The position numbers and the translations under genes were made by a program. A stretch of DNA of 64,000 nt from Halothiobacillus neapolitanus c2 (lineage in GTDB: Bacteria > Pseudomonadota > Gammaproteobacteria > Halothiobacillales > Halothiobacillaceae), in assembly GCF_000024765.1 (NCBI RefSeq), contig NC_013422.1:2483501-2547500 (forward strand), in the 5' to 3' direction. The notes under the pieces are model-generated. The model did not search any database. It was not told where the DNA came from and saw only the letters and a list, made by a program, of their open reading frames with translations. Each line of letters starts with the position of its first letter. Within the stretch, counting starts at the first letter, position 1. Below, piece after piece: positions 31,163 through 40,343 of the stretch.

Positions 31163-32167
31163 CTAAACCTCCTGATGACGGGGTTCACGCGCCAGAATCT
31201 GGCTGACGGCCTCCCGCGCCAGAACCCCTTCGTAGAGCACCTGATACACCGCATGGACAATCGGCATATCCACTTGGTAACGCCCGGCAAGACGCTCGCC
31301 CTCGGCGGCCGCGCCGATGCCTTCGACCGCCTGGCCGATGGCTGCCACAGCTTCGTCACGGGTATATCCCTGCGCCAACTTGAGGCCGAATCGGCGATTG
31401 CGGGACTGATCATCGGTGCAAGTCAGCACCAAATCGCCCACGCCTGCCAACCCCATGAACGTCTCCGGTTTGGCGCCCGCTAACCCGCCAAGGCGCATCA
31501 ACTCGGCTAATCCCCGGGTTATCAATGCCGCCCGCGCATTGGCACCAAAACCAAAACCATCGGCCACACCCGCCGCAATAGCCAGCACATTTTTCAGACC
31601 GCCGGCGATTTCGACGCCGATGACATCCTCGGTCGGGTAGGTGCGCAGTGTGTGGTTGCGTAGCGTGGCGGCAATGCATTCGGCAGCCTGAGGCTGCACG
31701 CTGGCCACGGTAATGGCTGAGGGTTTTGCGGTGGCTACTTCATGCGCGAAGGTCGGGCCGGATACCGCGACAAAAGGATGTTTGGGAAGGCAAGAGGCAA
31801 CCATTTGACTGATTTGCCGCCCGGTTCCCTGCTCAAAGCCTTTGGATGCGTTTACAACGATGGCATCAACGGGAAAATGTGACGCATGGTCACTCAGAAA
31901 ATCGGCCAGCACCTTGGTCGGCAAGGCCAACCAGACCTGCTCGGCCGCGTTTAACGTGAGCGGAAGATCAGCGGTGATCTTCAAGGATTCGGGAAAGGGG
32001 CAATCGGGCAGATAGCGGGCATTCACGCGATCTTGCTGGCTGCGCTCGGCCAACCCTGGATCGCGCGCCCACAGGCAGACATTGTGACCATTCCTGGCCA
32101 ACACAATGCCCAGCGCGGTGCCCCAGGAACCTGCGCCCAGTACCGCGATTGATGCCTGAGCACTCAT
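31163..32167 (-). CDS. gpsA: Glycerol-3-phosphate dehydrogenase [NAD(P)+]
   Basis: 334 residues. It makes sn-glycerol-3-phosphate for phospholipids. The Rossmann motif is VLGAGSWGTALGIVLARNGH. The catalytic region is GVEIAGGLKNVLAIAAGVADG with the Lys in GLKN, and GLAGVGDLVLTC follows. It is the last gene of a secB-gpsA run, as in E. coli. Confidence 0.97.
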   Translation of the reverse strand: MSAQASIAVLGAGSWGTALGIVLARNGHNVCLWARDPGLAERSQQDRVNARYLPDCPFPESLKITADLPLTLNAAEQVWLALPTKVLADFLSDHASHFPVDAIVVNASKGFEQGTGRQISQMVASCLPKHPFVAVSGPTFAHEVATAKPSAITVASVQPQAAECIAATLRNHTLRTYPTEDVIGVEIAGGLKNVLAIAAGVADGFGFGANARAALITRGLAELMRLGGLAGAKPETFMGLAGVGDLVLTCTDDQSRNRRFGLKLAQGYTRDEAVAAIGQAVEGIGAAAEGERLAGRYQVDMPIVHAVYQVLYEGVLAREAVSQILAREPRHQEV

Positions 32168-32176
32168 TGCGGAACC

Positions 32177-32671
32177 TTACTGCGGACGCCCCTGAACCTG
32201 TTCGAGTTGCTCCTGCACATGTTGCGAATACAGTTGATCAAAATTGACGGGTTGCAAAACAAGTTGCGGGAAGCCGCCTTTCATCACCAAATCGGAAACC
32301 GTTTCACGGATATAAGGCTGCAACAGGTTGGGGCAGTACGCACCCAGAATCTGTTGTGTATTTTCATCATCGAAACCGGCCACGGTAAAGATCCCGGCAT
32401 ACTGAACTTCGGCCAGGTAGATGGTTTCTTCGTTGTGCACAGCGGTGGCCGTGATGGTCAGCGCGGTTTCGAACACACCCTCACCCAGCTTGCGTGCGTT
32501 GTTGGCCACTTGAATGTTGACCTCTGGCGACCACTCTGTCGCCACGAAAATATCCGGCGCTTGCGGCGATTCGAACGACACGTCTTTCAGATAAATCTTC
32601 TGAATCGCAAATTGCTGCTCTACCGCACCTTCTTGCGTGGCGGCGTGATCGTTATTGGTCTGTTCGGCCAT
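32177..32671 (-). CDS. secB: Protein-export chaperone SecB
   Basis: 164 residues. It holds preproteins unfolded and passes them to SecA. FAIQKIYLKDVSFESPQAP and the acidic YCPNLLQPYIRETVSDLVMKGGFPQL (abridged) are SecB signatures. GGGAG precedes the ATG. It lies between trxC and gpsA, separated from trxC by an inverted-repeat element. Confidence 0.97.
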   Translation of the reverse strand: MAEQTNNDHAATQEGAVEQQFAIQKIYLKDVSFESPQAPDIFVATEWSPEVNIQVANNARKLGEGVFETALTITATAVHNEETIYLAEVQYAGIFTVAGFDDENTQQILGAYCPNLLQPYIRETVSDLVMKGGFPQLVLQPVNFDQLYSQHVQEQLEQVQGRPQ

Positions 32672-32750
32672 GGAAACAACTCCCTATGCATGAGAAAAAT
32701 AAAACCGTTATACCCGGTTGCTATGCCAACCGGATGACAAATGAAATCTA

Positions 32751-32842
32751 GCAGCCTGTCGGACTTTAGGAATCTTAGCGAAAATCAAGCGGGCGAGGGC
32801 AGATGGATTTGCAGCCGATTTCCCTGAAGTCCGACAGGCTGC
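32751..32842. repeat. 92-bp element with perfect 16-bp terminal inverted repeats
   Basis: GCAGCCTGTCGGACTT at 32751-32766 is the exact reverse complement of 32827-32842. The 60-bp interior has no coding capacity. It sits between the trxC stop and secB. No target-site duplication is visible. It could be a MITE-like remnant, a paired repeat, or an mRNA hairpin. Confidence 0.7.
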
Positions 32843-32847
32843 GTGGA

Positions 32848-33291
32848 TTATCGAACGCCTTGTTGTTGCAGCCAGCTTTCTAATGCCTGCAACGGCATGG
32901 CACCGGACGTGCGGGCAACTTCCTGCCCACCCCGGAACAGGATTAAGGTCGGAATGCTGCGAATGCCAAACCGAGCCGCTGTTTGCGGCGCCTGTTCCGT
33001 TTCCAGTTTGCCGACCCGCAACTTGGTTTTCTGACGGCCAGCCAACTGCTCGAACACGGGCGCCATCATCTGGCAGGGACCGCACCATGTCGCCCAGAAA
33101 TCGACCAAGACAGGTAAATCATTGCGGCCGATCTGGCGTGCGAAATTCTGATCGGTCAGGGTGATGGGCTGACCCGAAAACAGTTCAGCACCGCACTTGC
33201 CGCATTGACCACTGCCTTTACGCTCGCCAGGAATGCGATTCACCGCGTCACATTTAGGGCAAACAACGTGTATGGAAGAAGTTTCGCTCAT
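32848..33291 (-). CDS. trxC: Thioredoxin 2 (zinc-ribbon type)
   Basis: 147 residues. The N-terminal zinc ribbon has C-x2-C twice (CPKC and CGKC), and the thioredoxin domain has WCGPC in DFWATWCGPCQMMAPVF. TrxC is an oxidative-stress disulfide reductase. GGAG precedes the ATG. It is inserted between grxC and secB, where E. coli has none. Confidence 0.96.
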   Translation of the reverse strand: MSETSSIHVVCPKCDAVNRIPGERKGSGQCGKCGAELFSGQPITLTDQNFARQIGRNDLPVLVDFWATWCGPCQMMAPVFEQLAGRQKTKLRVGKLETEQAPQTAARFGIRSIPTLILFRGGQEVARTSGAMPLQALESWLQQQGVR

Positions 33292-33314
33292 CGCCTTACT
33301 CCGTCAATTCGGGA

Positions 33315-33662
33315 TTACTCATGTACATCAGGTTGTACGTTGGGCTGAATGTGGGGGCGGGTGCGTTCTTTTTCCAGTAGGGCGGGCAATTTTCCTGAGC
33401 TGACGAGCGCGGACAAGTCATCATATCCGCCCACATGGGTCTGACCGATGAAGATTTGCGGCACGGTTTCGCGCCCGGATCGTTGCTCCATTTCTGCCCG
33501 ACGGTCCGAATGGAAGTCCACAGAAATCGTCGAAAACTCAAGGCCTTGCTCTTTGAGGAGTCGTTTGGCGAAATGGCAGTAGGGGCAAAAGGCGCTGAGA
33601 TAAACTTCGACGATGGGGACGTCTGACGAAGTGTCTGAGGAACTTCCTGTCTGCTCACTCAC
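33315..33662 (-). CDS. grxC: Glutaredoxin 3-like protein
   Basis: About 115 residues. The dithiol active site CPYC is in YLSAFCPYCHFAKRLL, and VPQIFIGQTHVGGYDDL is the glutathione-binding loop. An additional C-terminal tail of about 20 residues ends in QPNVQPDVHE. The start is uncertain: I chose the GTG at 33662, which overlaps no conserved region, but the ribosome site is weak. It lies between the rhodanese and trxC. Confidence 0.85.
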   Translation of the reverse strand: MSEQTGSSSDTSSDVPIVEVYLSAFCPYCHFAKRLLKEQGLEFSTISVDFHSDRRAEMEQRSGRETVPQIFIGQTHVGGYDDLSALVSSGKLPALLEKERTRPHIQPNVQPDVHE

Positions 33663-33678
33663 AAAAACAGAACCGATG

Positions 33679-34107
33679 CTATTTGCGGACAACGGGAAAT
33701 TTTTCGGCCTTCCACGCCGTGATGCCCCCCGCAAGATGGGCCACTTGAGTAAAACCCGCCTTCACGAACATGTTGGCAGCTGACGCGGAGCGGTTGCCGG
33801 AGCGGCAATAAAGCAGAATTTGATCCGCCTTGTGCTTCTCGAATTCCGAGAGTTTGCTCGCTACCGTACCCAACGCGATATGGCGCGCGCCCTTGATATG
33901 TTCTCCGCGGAACTCGTCTGTTTCTCGCACGTCGATGAGCAACACGTTCTCCCGACCGATCAGACGGGCAAACTCGGCAGCGGTCATGTCGCGGAATTTT
34001 TTCATTCCCCGCGTCATTTCGTTACCCAAAAGCAAAACGATCAGCACCACAGCAGCCAGAGACAAGGCCCAGTGCCGCATCAGAAAGTCGATATATTCCT
34101 GCATCAT
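33679..34107 (-). CDS. Membrane-anchored rhodanese-like protein (YibN type)
   Basis: 142 residues. One N-terminal membrane helix (WALSLAAVVLIVLLLG) precedes a rhodanese domain with the active-site Cys101 in LLYCRSGNRS. LLIDVRETDEFRGEHIKGA is the CH2A-type motif. It probably transfers sulfane sulfur or binds persulfides at the membrane. The yibN-grxC-secB-gpsA order is conserved in gammaproteobacteria. Confidence 0.9.
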   Translation of the reverse strand: MMQEYIDFLMRHWALSLAAVVLIVLLLGNEMTRGMKKFRDMTAAEFARLIGRENVLLIDVRETDEFRGEHIKGARHIALGTVASKLSEFEKHKADQILLYCRSGNRSASAANMFVKAGFTQVAHLAGGITAWKAEKFPVVRK

Positions 34108-34154
34108 TTACCCTTAAAACAGAATTCGAAGCGCGTAAAGCCATTCAAGGCCGG

Positions 34155-34367
34155 TTATTGTGCTCGGCGCACGCCCAACTTGGACAGAATCGAATCCATT
34201 GGACAAAAACGGGTAATGCCGCTCTGGAACAGGTTCAGGCCAACAAACGCGGTCAACCACAACCAGCTTGGCTTCGCGAGATCGACCTGGCCGGTAACAT
34301 GCGCCAATATCAAGGTGAGCAGAATCATCAACCCTGCCATAATGCGGACGATACGATCAGTCGTCAT
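34155..34367 (-). CDS. DUF2892 inner-membrane protein
   Basis: 70 residues with two membrane helices (IMAGLMILLTLILAHV and WLWLTAFVGLNLFQSG), then FCPMDSILSKLGVRR. This is the DUF2892 family, found alone or fused to rhodaneses such as YgaP. Its Cys in the FCP motif is conserved. GAGG eight bases before the ATG at 34367 sets the start. It lies between the ArsR regulator and the rhodanese. Confidence 0.85.
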   Translation of the reverse strand: MTTDRIVRIMAGLMILLTLILAHVTGQVDLAKPSWLWLTAFVGLNLFQSGITRFCPMDSILSKLGVRRAQ

Positions 34368-34427
34368 ATCAAAAACCTCAGGAGTCAGAAAACGCGCACC
34401 AAAGCCATCTGGCACGCGTTTACGTTA

Positions 34428-34757
34428 TCAATTAAAGGGGCAAAACACTTCCTGCATCATGCTGATCAAACGGAGCGTGCGGGCATCGGATACCCGGTAG
34501 AAGACGCGGTTGGCATCTTTGCGGGAGGCCAGAATACCTTTGTCGCGAAGAATCGCCAGATGCTGGGAAATATTACTCTGGGTCGTGCCAACGGCATCAA
34601 CGATTTCTTGCACATGCAGTTCGCGATCGCCCAGCACGCAAAGAATCTTAAGGCGCAAGGGGTGCGACATCGCCTTGAGCGAACGCGACGCCCGGTCGAT
34701 ATCTTCCGTCCGAGCCATCAAGCGTTCGGTGCCACACTCATTCATTTCAAGGATCAT
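34428..34757 (-). CDS. ArsR-family repressor, BigR/SqrR/YgaV-like persulfide sensor
   Basis: 109 residues. The winged HTH is SQHLAILRDKGILASRKD. Cys40 in LKILCVLGD and Cys106 in QEVFCPFN fall where BigR and SqrR carry the two Cys that form a sulfide-bridged disulfide with polysulfides, which releases DNA. Heavy-metal ArsR motifs (ELCVCDL) are absent. It leads a run with DUF2892 and rhodanese genes, the usual BigR/YgaV partners. AGGAA precedes the ATG at 34757. Confidence 0.85.
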   Translation of the reverse strand: MILEMNECGTERLMARTEDIDRASRSLKAMSHPLRLKILCVLGDRELHVQEIVDAVGTTQSNISQHLAILRDKGILASRKDANRVFYRVSDARTLRLISMMQEVFCPFN

Positions 34758-34775
34758 TCGCGGTTCCTGGCAAAA

Positions 34776-34800
34776 ATAGTTACATTTTTCGATATGCTAT
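34776..34800. promoter_or_regulatory. Candidate operator upstream of the ArsR-type gene
   Basis: An imperfect inverted repeat, ATAGTTACAT ... ATATGCTAT, 19 bases before the regulator's start. The spacing and AT-rich character suit autorepression. It is not a perfect palindrome. Confidence 0.35.
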
Positions 34801-34952
34801 CAGACTGGTGGCGCTTTGGAATTCAACGACCCCGTTATGGGGTGGCTCAAAGACTCGCCAACAACCTGTTATTGAAAGCATACTAACTATTTTCGATGCG
34901 TCTGTCGTGGAAAATTGGAAATTTAACGCCATTTTGAGCAACAACCCAAGCA

Positions 34953-36226
34953 ATGCCTTATTTTTCCCGATTTAAATTACCAGCGCGTCACCGGAAAACA
35001 GACTCATTCCGGTTTAGCGCGCGCGCATTAAGTTACCCTGCCGCCCTGTTTTTCTGTGTGGCTTGCACACTCGGTCAAAACGCCCACGCAGATAGTCCAA
35101 GCGAGCTAAAGCAGGCCATTGACCAGCAAAAATCAGCCTTGAGCAAAACACGCGAGGCTCAGGATGAAATCAAAAGCCAGCTTAAGGCCACTCAGGCCAA
35201 ACTGGATCAGACTGAAAAAGCACAAAAAGATATCGAAGATCATATTGAAGCAATCGAAGCGCAGCGATCCGATCTGGAGGATCGAACCGCGCAACTGGCC
35301 ACCGACATAAAACATATCAAGTCACAAATTAACGACAGCCTGAGCGTGGCTTACCTGCTGGGTAATCAGGCGCCGATATCGACGCTTTTGTCCCATGATG
35401 ATGCCTTATCCTCCGAACGTTACCTGTATTACATCAAAACGCTGGTTGCTCAATCGATCGGGCAATTAAACGCGCTTAAACAGACCGAGCAGGCTCAAGC
35501 GGAAAACAAAAAGGCCCTCGAAAACACACAAGCCGAGCTGAACCAAGCGGAAACGCAACTGGCCGCAGCCCTTGCGGCGCATCAGGCGCAATTGGCCGAG
35601 CAGAATAAACTGCTCCTAAAACTTAGCCAGCGCGCCGATACGCAATCCCAGCGACTGGCTGAACTGCTTGCGCAGAAAAAAGAACTGGACGCACGGATAG
35701 CTGCCCTGAACGCACAAGCAGCAAAGGATCGGGCAGAGCAGAATCGTCGCCGCAAGCAAGCCCATCAGCGCAAATTACCCCCCCAGCAGATGACACCGAC
35801 ATTCGTTCGGGCCAATCAAGCGCCCCGGATGAGGTCGCCCACGGCGGCATTCCGATTACCGGGCGCATTGTTCGCACCTATGGCGCCCCTATTGCCGAGG
35901 GCGATATGCGCTCACAAGGCATTCTGTTTTCTGCGCCCTCGGGCACGTCGGTTAGGGCCGTCGCGGCGGGCACGGTTGTCTTTGCAGACAGCATGAAAGG
36001 TTGGGGCAATCTGGTCATTCTTAGGCACGCCAACGGCTATCTGTCACTGTATGCCCACAACAGTGAACTCAAAGTCCGTACTGGCATGCGGGTAAAACAA
36101 GGCACCGTTCTGGGCCTGAGCGGCCAGGTTGAAGGGCGTGAAACCGGCATGTACTTTGAAGTGCGCAAGGGGAACGACACCATCAACCCTCTGCGCTGGG
36201 CACCGTACCGATCTCTAAAACACTAA
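34953..36226 (+). pseudogene. envC: EnvC-like murein hydrolase activator, frameshifted
   Basis: Two frames together make one EnvC-like protein of about 424 residues. Frame one (34953 onward) has a signal peptide, coiled coils (SELKQAIDQQKSALSKTREA onward) and a Gln/Ala-rich end. The frame changes at a C7 tract (35778-35784), after which the second frame runs ITGRIVRTYGAPIAEGDMRS and a LytM/M23 domain to 36226. The LytM domain is degenerate (YAHNSEL, TGMYFEVRKG), as in EnvC, which activates amidases and is not a peptidase. One extra C would restore the frame. Whether this is a sequencing error, phase variation or decay is not decided. Confidence 0.8.
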
Positions 36227-36436
36227 GTTGCGCGATGGCAATGGCGACAAAATCGGTATCAGTCCGCCTGTTGGGCAAAAAGCTTGCTATGCTTTTGCAA
36301 GCTTGACGCGCGCCGTTGAACGTATGTCCTATTCAGCAGTCTCAGGCATGATTTTCAGTATGCACGGGAATGGATTCCGCGAACCATCACGTTTGATGTA
36401 TCGCCTGTTTGTTTTTGTTTTGGAGTAAAAATTATT

Positions 36437-37777
36437 ATGGCTCAGTGGTTACGTAAAACATCTGCCCTTGGCGTTGCCGCCGTTTTCGGGTTCTCTGTGG
36501 CGATTGCCGTTAACGCGCTTGCTGACAAGGATCAGGCCACTGATTCCAACATTCCGCTGAGCGAATTGCGCACATTCACCGATGTTTTAACACGCGTAAA
36601 AGCGGACTATGTCGACAATGTCACCGACAAGACCCTGATGGACAATGCCATTCGCGGCATGATCGATCGCCTCGACCCGCATTCGAATTATCTCGATAAG
36701 GCCGAGTTCAAGGATCTGCGGGAAACCACAACCGGCAAATTCGGTGGCTTGGGATTACAGGTCGGCATGAAGGACAAGGTGATCACCGTCATCTCGCCAA
36801 TCGACGACACCCCGGCCCAAAAAGCTGGTATTAAGGCCGGCGACAGGATCGTCAAGATCAATGGTGAGTTCACCCAGGGTCTTGACCTTGAGAAAGCAGT
36901 AAAACAGATGCGCGGCGACCCGGGCACGAAAATCACGCTGACACTGGTTCGCGATGGCGTCGACAAACCGTTTGACGTCACACTTGAGCGCGCCATCATC
37001 AACGTCAAGTCGGTCAAGGCGCGCATGCTTGATCCGAACTTCGGCTATGTGCGCATCGCCCAATTCCAGTCCGACACGACAGAACAGTTGCATGATGCGC
37101 TCAATCAACTGATCAAGGACAACGACAACAAGCCACTCAAAGGCTTGGTACTTGATCTGCGCAACAATCCCGGCGGCGTGCTTCAGGCAGCAGTCGGCGT
37201 GGTGGATACCTTCGTCAACAAGGGTTTGATCGTATATACCAAGGGTCGTGTCGAAGATGCGCAGATGAGCTTCAAGGCGCATGAGGGCGACATGCTCAAC
37301 GGCGCCCCCATCGTGGTGTTGGTGAACGGCGGCTCGGCGTCAGCATCGGAAATCGTTGCCGGTGCTCTGCAAGATGACAGCCGGGCATTGATTGCCGGTG
37401 AACGCACCTTCGGCAAGGGCTCGGTTCAGTCCATCATGCCATTGACCAATGGCGGGGCGCTGCGCCTGACCACGGCCCGCTACTTCACGCCCTCGGGCCG
37501 CTCAATTCAGGGCGAGGGCATCAAGCCGGACGTGGAAGTGCATCAGTTGAAAGTTACCGATATCGACAAGGTGTTCTCCATCAAGGAAGCTGATCTGGCC
37601 GGTCACATCAGCAACCCCACCAAGCCAGATCAAAAACCGGCTACCCAGCCGATCAAGCAAATGATCGACTCCGACGGTAAGCCGTTGGTAGAAACCGATT
37701 ATCAGCTCTACGAGGCACTCAATCTACTCAAGGGCATGTCCATCGTGGCGCATCGAGATCGGGATTCCGCACAGTAA
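36437..37777 (+). CDS. ctpA: Carboxyl-terminal processing protease (S41)
   Basis: 446 residues. A signal/anchor sequence is followed by an N-terminal helix region, a PDZ domain (KVITVISPIDDTPAQKAGIKAGDR) and the S41 core. The catalytic Ser is in GGSASASEIVAG at about residue 300, with the Lys 25 residues on in RTFGKGSVQ. It acts in the periplasm on C-termini, often of cell-wall hydrolases. The envC-ctpA order is conserved in gammaproteobacteria. A strong terminator follows. Confidence 0.95.
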   Translation: MAQWLRKTSALGVAAVFGFSVAIAVNALADKDQATDSNIPLSELRTFTDVLTRVKADYVDNVTDKTLMDNAIRGMIDRLDPHSNYLDKAEFKDLRETTTGKFGGLGLQVGMKDKVITVISPIDDTPAQKAGIKAGDRIVKINGEFTQGLDLEKAVKQMRGDPGTKITLTLVRDGVDKPFDVTLERAIINVKSVKARMLDPNFGYVRIAQFQSDTTEQLHDALNQLIKDNDNKPLKGLVLDLRNNPGGVLQAAVGVVDTFVNKGLIVYTKGRVEDAQMSFKAHEGDMLNGAPIVVLVNGGSASASEIVAGALQDDSRALIAGERTFGKGSVQSIMPLTNGGALRLTTARYFTPSGRSIQGEGIKPDVEVHQLKVTDIDKVFSIKEADLAGHISNPTKPDQKPATQPIKQMIDSDGKPLVETDYQLYEALNLLKGMSIVAHRDRDSAQ

Positions 37778-37845
37778 GTCCGGATTAATAACATTCAAAC
37801 CGAATGGGAATTGTCTGACACATAATGTTTCTTGCTATTTATTTT

Positions 37846-37884
37846 CGGCCCGCCTAAAGGTAACTTAGGCGGGCCGTTTTTTTT
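37846..37884 (+). terminator. Rho-independent terminator after ctpA
   Basis: CGGCCCGCCTAA pairs with TTAGGCGGGCCG around a short loop, followed by eight T. Confidence 0.9.
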
Positions 37885-37930
37885 GCCTCATTGCAGGGGC
37901 ACATCCGTCCAATCCAAAGGGAGTAAAGAG

Positions 37931-38485
37931 ATGTCAATTAAGGCTATGATCCTGTTGGCGCCGGGCTTTGAGGATCTCGAAGCGGTGACCATCATCGATA
38001 TACTGCGCCGTGCGAAATTTCAGGTTGCGGTGATCAGCCTGCGGGAGGATGAAGTCACCGGGACCCGCGGAACCCGAATCGTTACCGATGGCAACCTCGC
38101 CTTGCTCGATAAACAGGCAGCGTTTGATCTCATCGTCATGCCAGGTGGACAACCCGGCTCAGACAACCTGGTGGCCGACCCGCGCGTGATCAATCTGCTC
38201 AAGACGCAGACTTCGGCTGGTCGCTTTGTGGCTGCGTTATGTGCCGCCCCAAAAGTATTGGCGAAGGCCGGTCTGATCAAGAATAAACGAATCACCCATT
38301 ACCCAGGTGCGTTGACGGCGGCAGAACAGCAAGGCGCAACCGTCACCGAAAACCTGGTAGAAGTGGATGGCAAACTGATTACCGGCCGAAGCCCGGGTGC
38401 GGCCATGGACTTTGCCCTGATGCTGATCGAGCAATTGGGCGGCCACGAACTTCGCCAGACAATCGAGACTGATCTGGTGCGCTGA
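37931..38485 (+). CDS. DJ-1/PfpI family protein
   Basis: 184 residues. It has KAMILLAPGFEDLEAVT, the nucleophile Cys in FVAALCAAPKVLAKAG and ITHYPGA, all DJ-1/ThiJ hallmarks. Family members are proposed as glyoxalase, deglycase or redox-sensing proteins; which applies here is open. GGGAG precedes the ATG at 37931. It sits alone between two terminators. Confidence 0.92.
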   Translation: MSIKAMILLAPGFEDLEAVTIIDILRRAKFQVAVISLREDEVTGTRGTRIVTDGNLALLDKQAAFDLIVMPGGQPGSDNLVADPRVINLLKTQTSAGRFVAALCAAPKVLAKAGLIKNKRITHYPGALTAAEQQGATVTENLVEVDGKLITGRSPGAAMDFALMLIEQLGGHELRQTIETDLVR

Positions 38486-38591
38486 TTGCTCGATCGGGAC
38501 AATGCATGGATGAACAATACCGGACGATGATGCAATCATGGCCCGGTATTTTTTATGACGTCAACCTGTTGATTACCTGTTTTGCACAAAC

Positions 38592-38619
38592 AAAAACACC
38601 CGCTTTCGCGGGTGTTTTT
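38592..38619. terminator. Bidirectional terminator between the DJ-1 gene and amtB
   Basis: AAAAACACCCGC and GCGGGTGTTTTT form a 12-bp perfect stem around TTTC. It ends both the DJ-1 gene (plus) and the glnK-amtB operon (minus). Confidence 0.9.
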
Positions 38620-38656
38620 TATCTGTCCGAAAGGATCGGTATTAATTCAAGGCGAA

Positions 38657-39964
38657 TTAAACCCGTTCACCATGCTGGTTGATATCCAGACCTTCGGCTT
38701 CTTCTTCTTCCGTAACCCGAATACCAATCGTGAATTTCAGTGCCATCAAGATGAGGAAGGTAACCACCGCATCATAGACAACAGTGAAGCCAACACCCTT
38801 GAGCTGAATCATGAACTGAGCCAGGATGCTGCCGTTGGCAGCGGCATTCAAACCGGCGCCACCGAAAGCGGCCGCAGAGAAGATACCGGTCAACAAGGCA
38901 CCCACAATACCGCCTATCGCATGCACGCCGAAGGCATCGAGCGAGTCGTCATAACCCAGCATCCGCTTAAGGTAGACCGCGGCGAGGAACGGGATGATAC
39001 CGGCTGCGATACCAATCACAAACGCACCGGTTGGGCCGACAAAACCCGAGGCGGGGGTGATGGCAACTAAGCCCGCAACCGCACCGGAGGCCATACCCAA
39101 CAGAGTGGGTTTGCCGCGCATGATCCATTCGATCAACATCCATGCCATTGCAGCAACGGCTGTTGCAATCTGGGTAACGGCCATCGCCATGCCCGCAGTA
39201 CCATCGGCAGCCAGTTCAGAACCGGCGTTGAAGCCAAACCAGCCCACCCACAGAAGGGCGGCACCGGCCATGGTATACACCAGGTTAACCGGCGGCATGG
39301 CCTCAGTGCCGTAGCCTTTGCGCTTGCCCAATACCAGTGCAGCGACCAGACCAGCGATACCGGCGTTGATGTGTACCACGGTACCACCGGCAAAATCCTG
39401 GATACCGTCTCCGGCAAGCCAGCCACCGCCCCAAACCATGTGCGCAATAGGTGAATACACCAACACGGACCAGAGGCCAAGGAAGATCAGCAATGCGGAG
39501 AACTTCATCCGTTCAACAACAGCACCGATGATCAGCGCAGGTGTAATGATGGCGAAGGTCATCTGGAAGGTCATAAAGACACTTTCCGGAATGGTGCCTT
39601 GGATGCTGTCATAACCCATGCCCTTGAGGAACAAGGCGCTGAAGTCACCCACATAGGCGCCGCTGCCTTTGAAGGCCAGCGAGTAACCCACCACTGCCCA
39701 GATCACGCTGATCATGGCCGTCGTGGCAAATGTGGCCGCTGCGACGGACAACAAGTTTTTACGACGAACCATACCGCCGTAGAACAGCGCTACGCCCGGA
39801 ATGGTCATTAACAGAACCAGTGCCGTAGAGGTCAACATCCATGAGGTGTTGCCCGCATCCAGAACGGGTTTGGCATCTTCTGCCGAGGCGCCTGTTGACA
39901 TCAGCAGGCCGATAATCGCCAGCATGCCCAGCCCGAAGCTAGGCTTGATTTTAAAATTACTCAT
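38657..39964 (-). CDS. amtB: Ammonium transporter AmtB
   Basis: 435 residues. A signal-like first helix is followed by about 11 membrane helices of the Amt/Rh family. GVALFYGGMVRRKN, the GGTVVHINAGIAGLVAAL stretch with its pore His, and FGVHAIGGIVGALLTG are Amt signatures. The C-terminal tail binds GlnK under nitrogen sufficiency. It is 12 bases after glnK in the same operon. Confidence 0.97.
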   Translation of the reverse strand: MSNFKIKPSFGLGMLAIIGLLMSTGASAEDAKPVLDAGNTSWMLTSTALVLLMTIPGVALFYGGMVRRKNLLSVAAATFATTAMISVIWAVVGYSLAFKGSGAYVGDFSALFLKGMGYDSIQGTIPESVFMTFQMTFAIITPALIIGAVVERMKFSALLIFLGLWSVLVYSPIAHMVWGGGWLAGDGIQDFAGGTVVHINAGIAGLVAALVLGKRKGYGTEAMPPVNLVYTMAGAALLWVGWFGFNAGSELAADGTAGMAMAVTQIATAVAAMAWMLIEWIMRGKPTLLGMASGAVAGLVAITPASGFVGPTGAFVIGIAAGIIPFLAAVYLKRMLGYDDSLDAFGVHAIGGIVGALLTGIFSAAAFGGAGLNAAANGSILAQFMIQLKGVGFTVVYDAVVTFLILMALKFTIGIRVTEEEEAEGLDINQHGERV

Positions 39965-39976
39965 GTTACCTGCTCC

Positions 39977-40324
<348 letters not shown>

Positions 40325-40343
40325 TCAGATAATTGGCGCGGTA

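Noticed and set aside
36227-36436. Small reading frame between the envC-like gene and ctpA
   Set aside because: It has no family similarity and is best taken as spacer with the ctpA promoter and leader.
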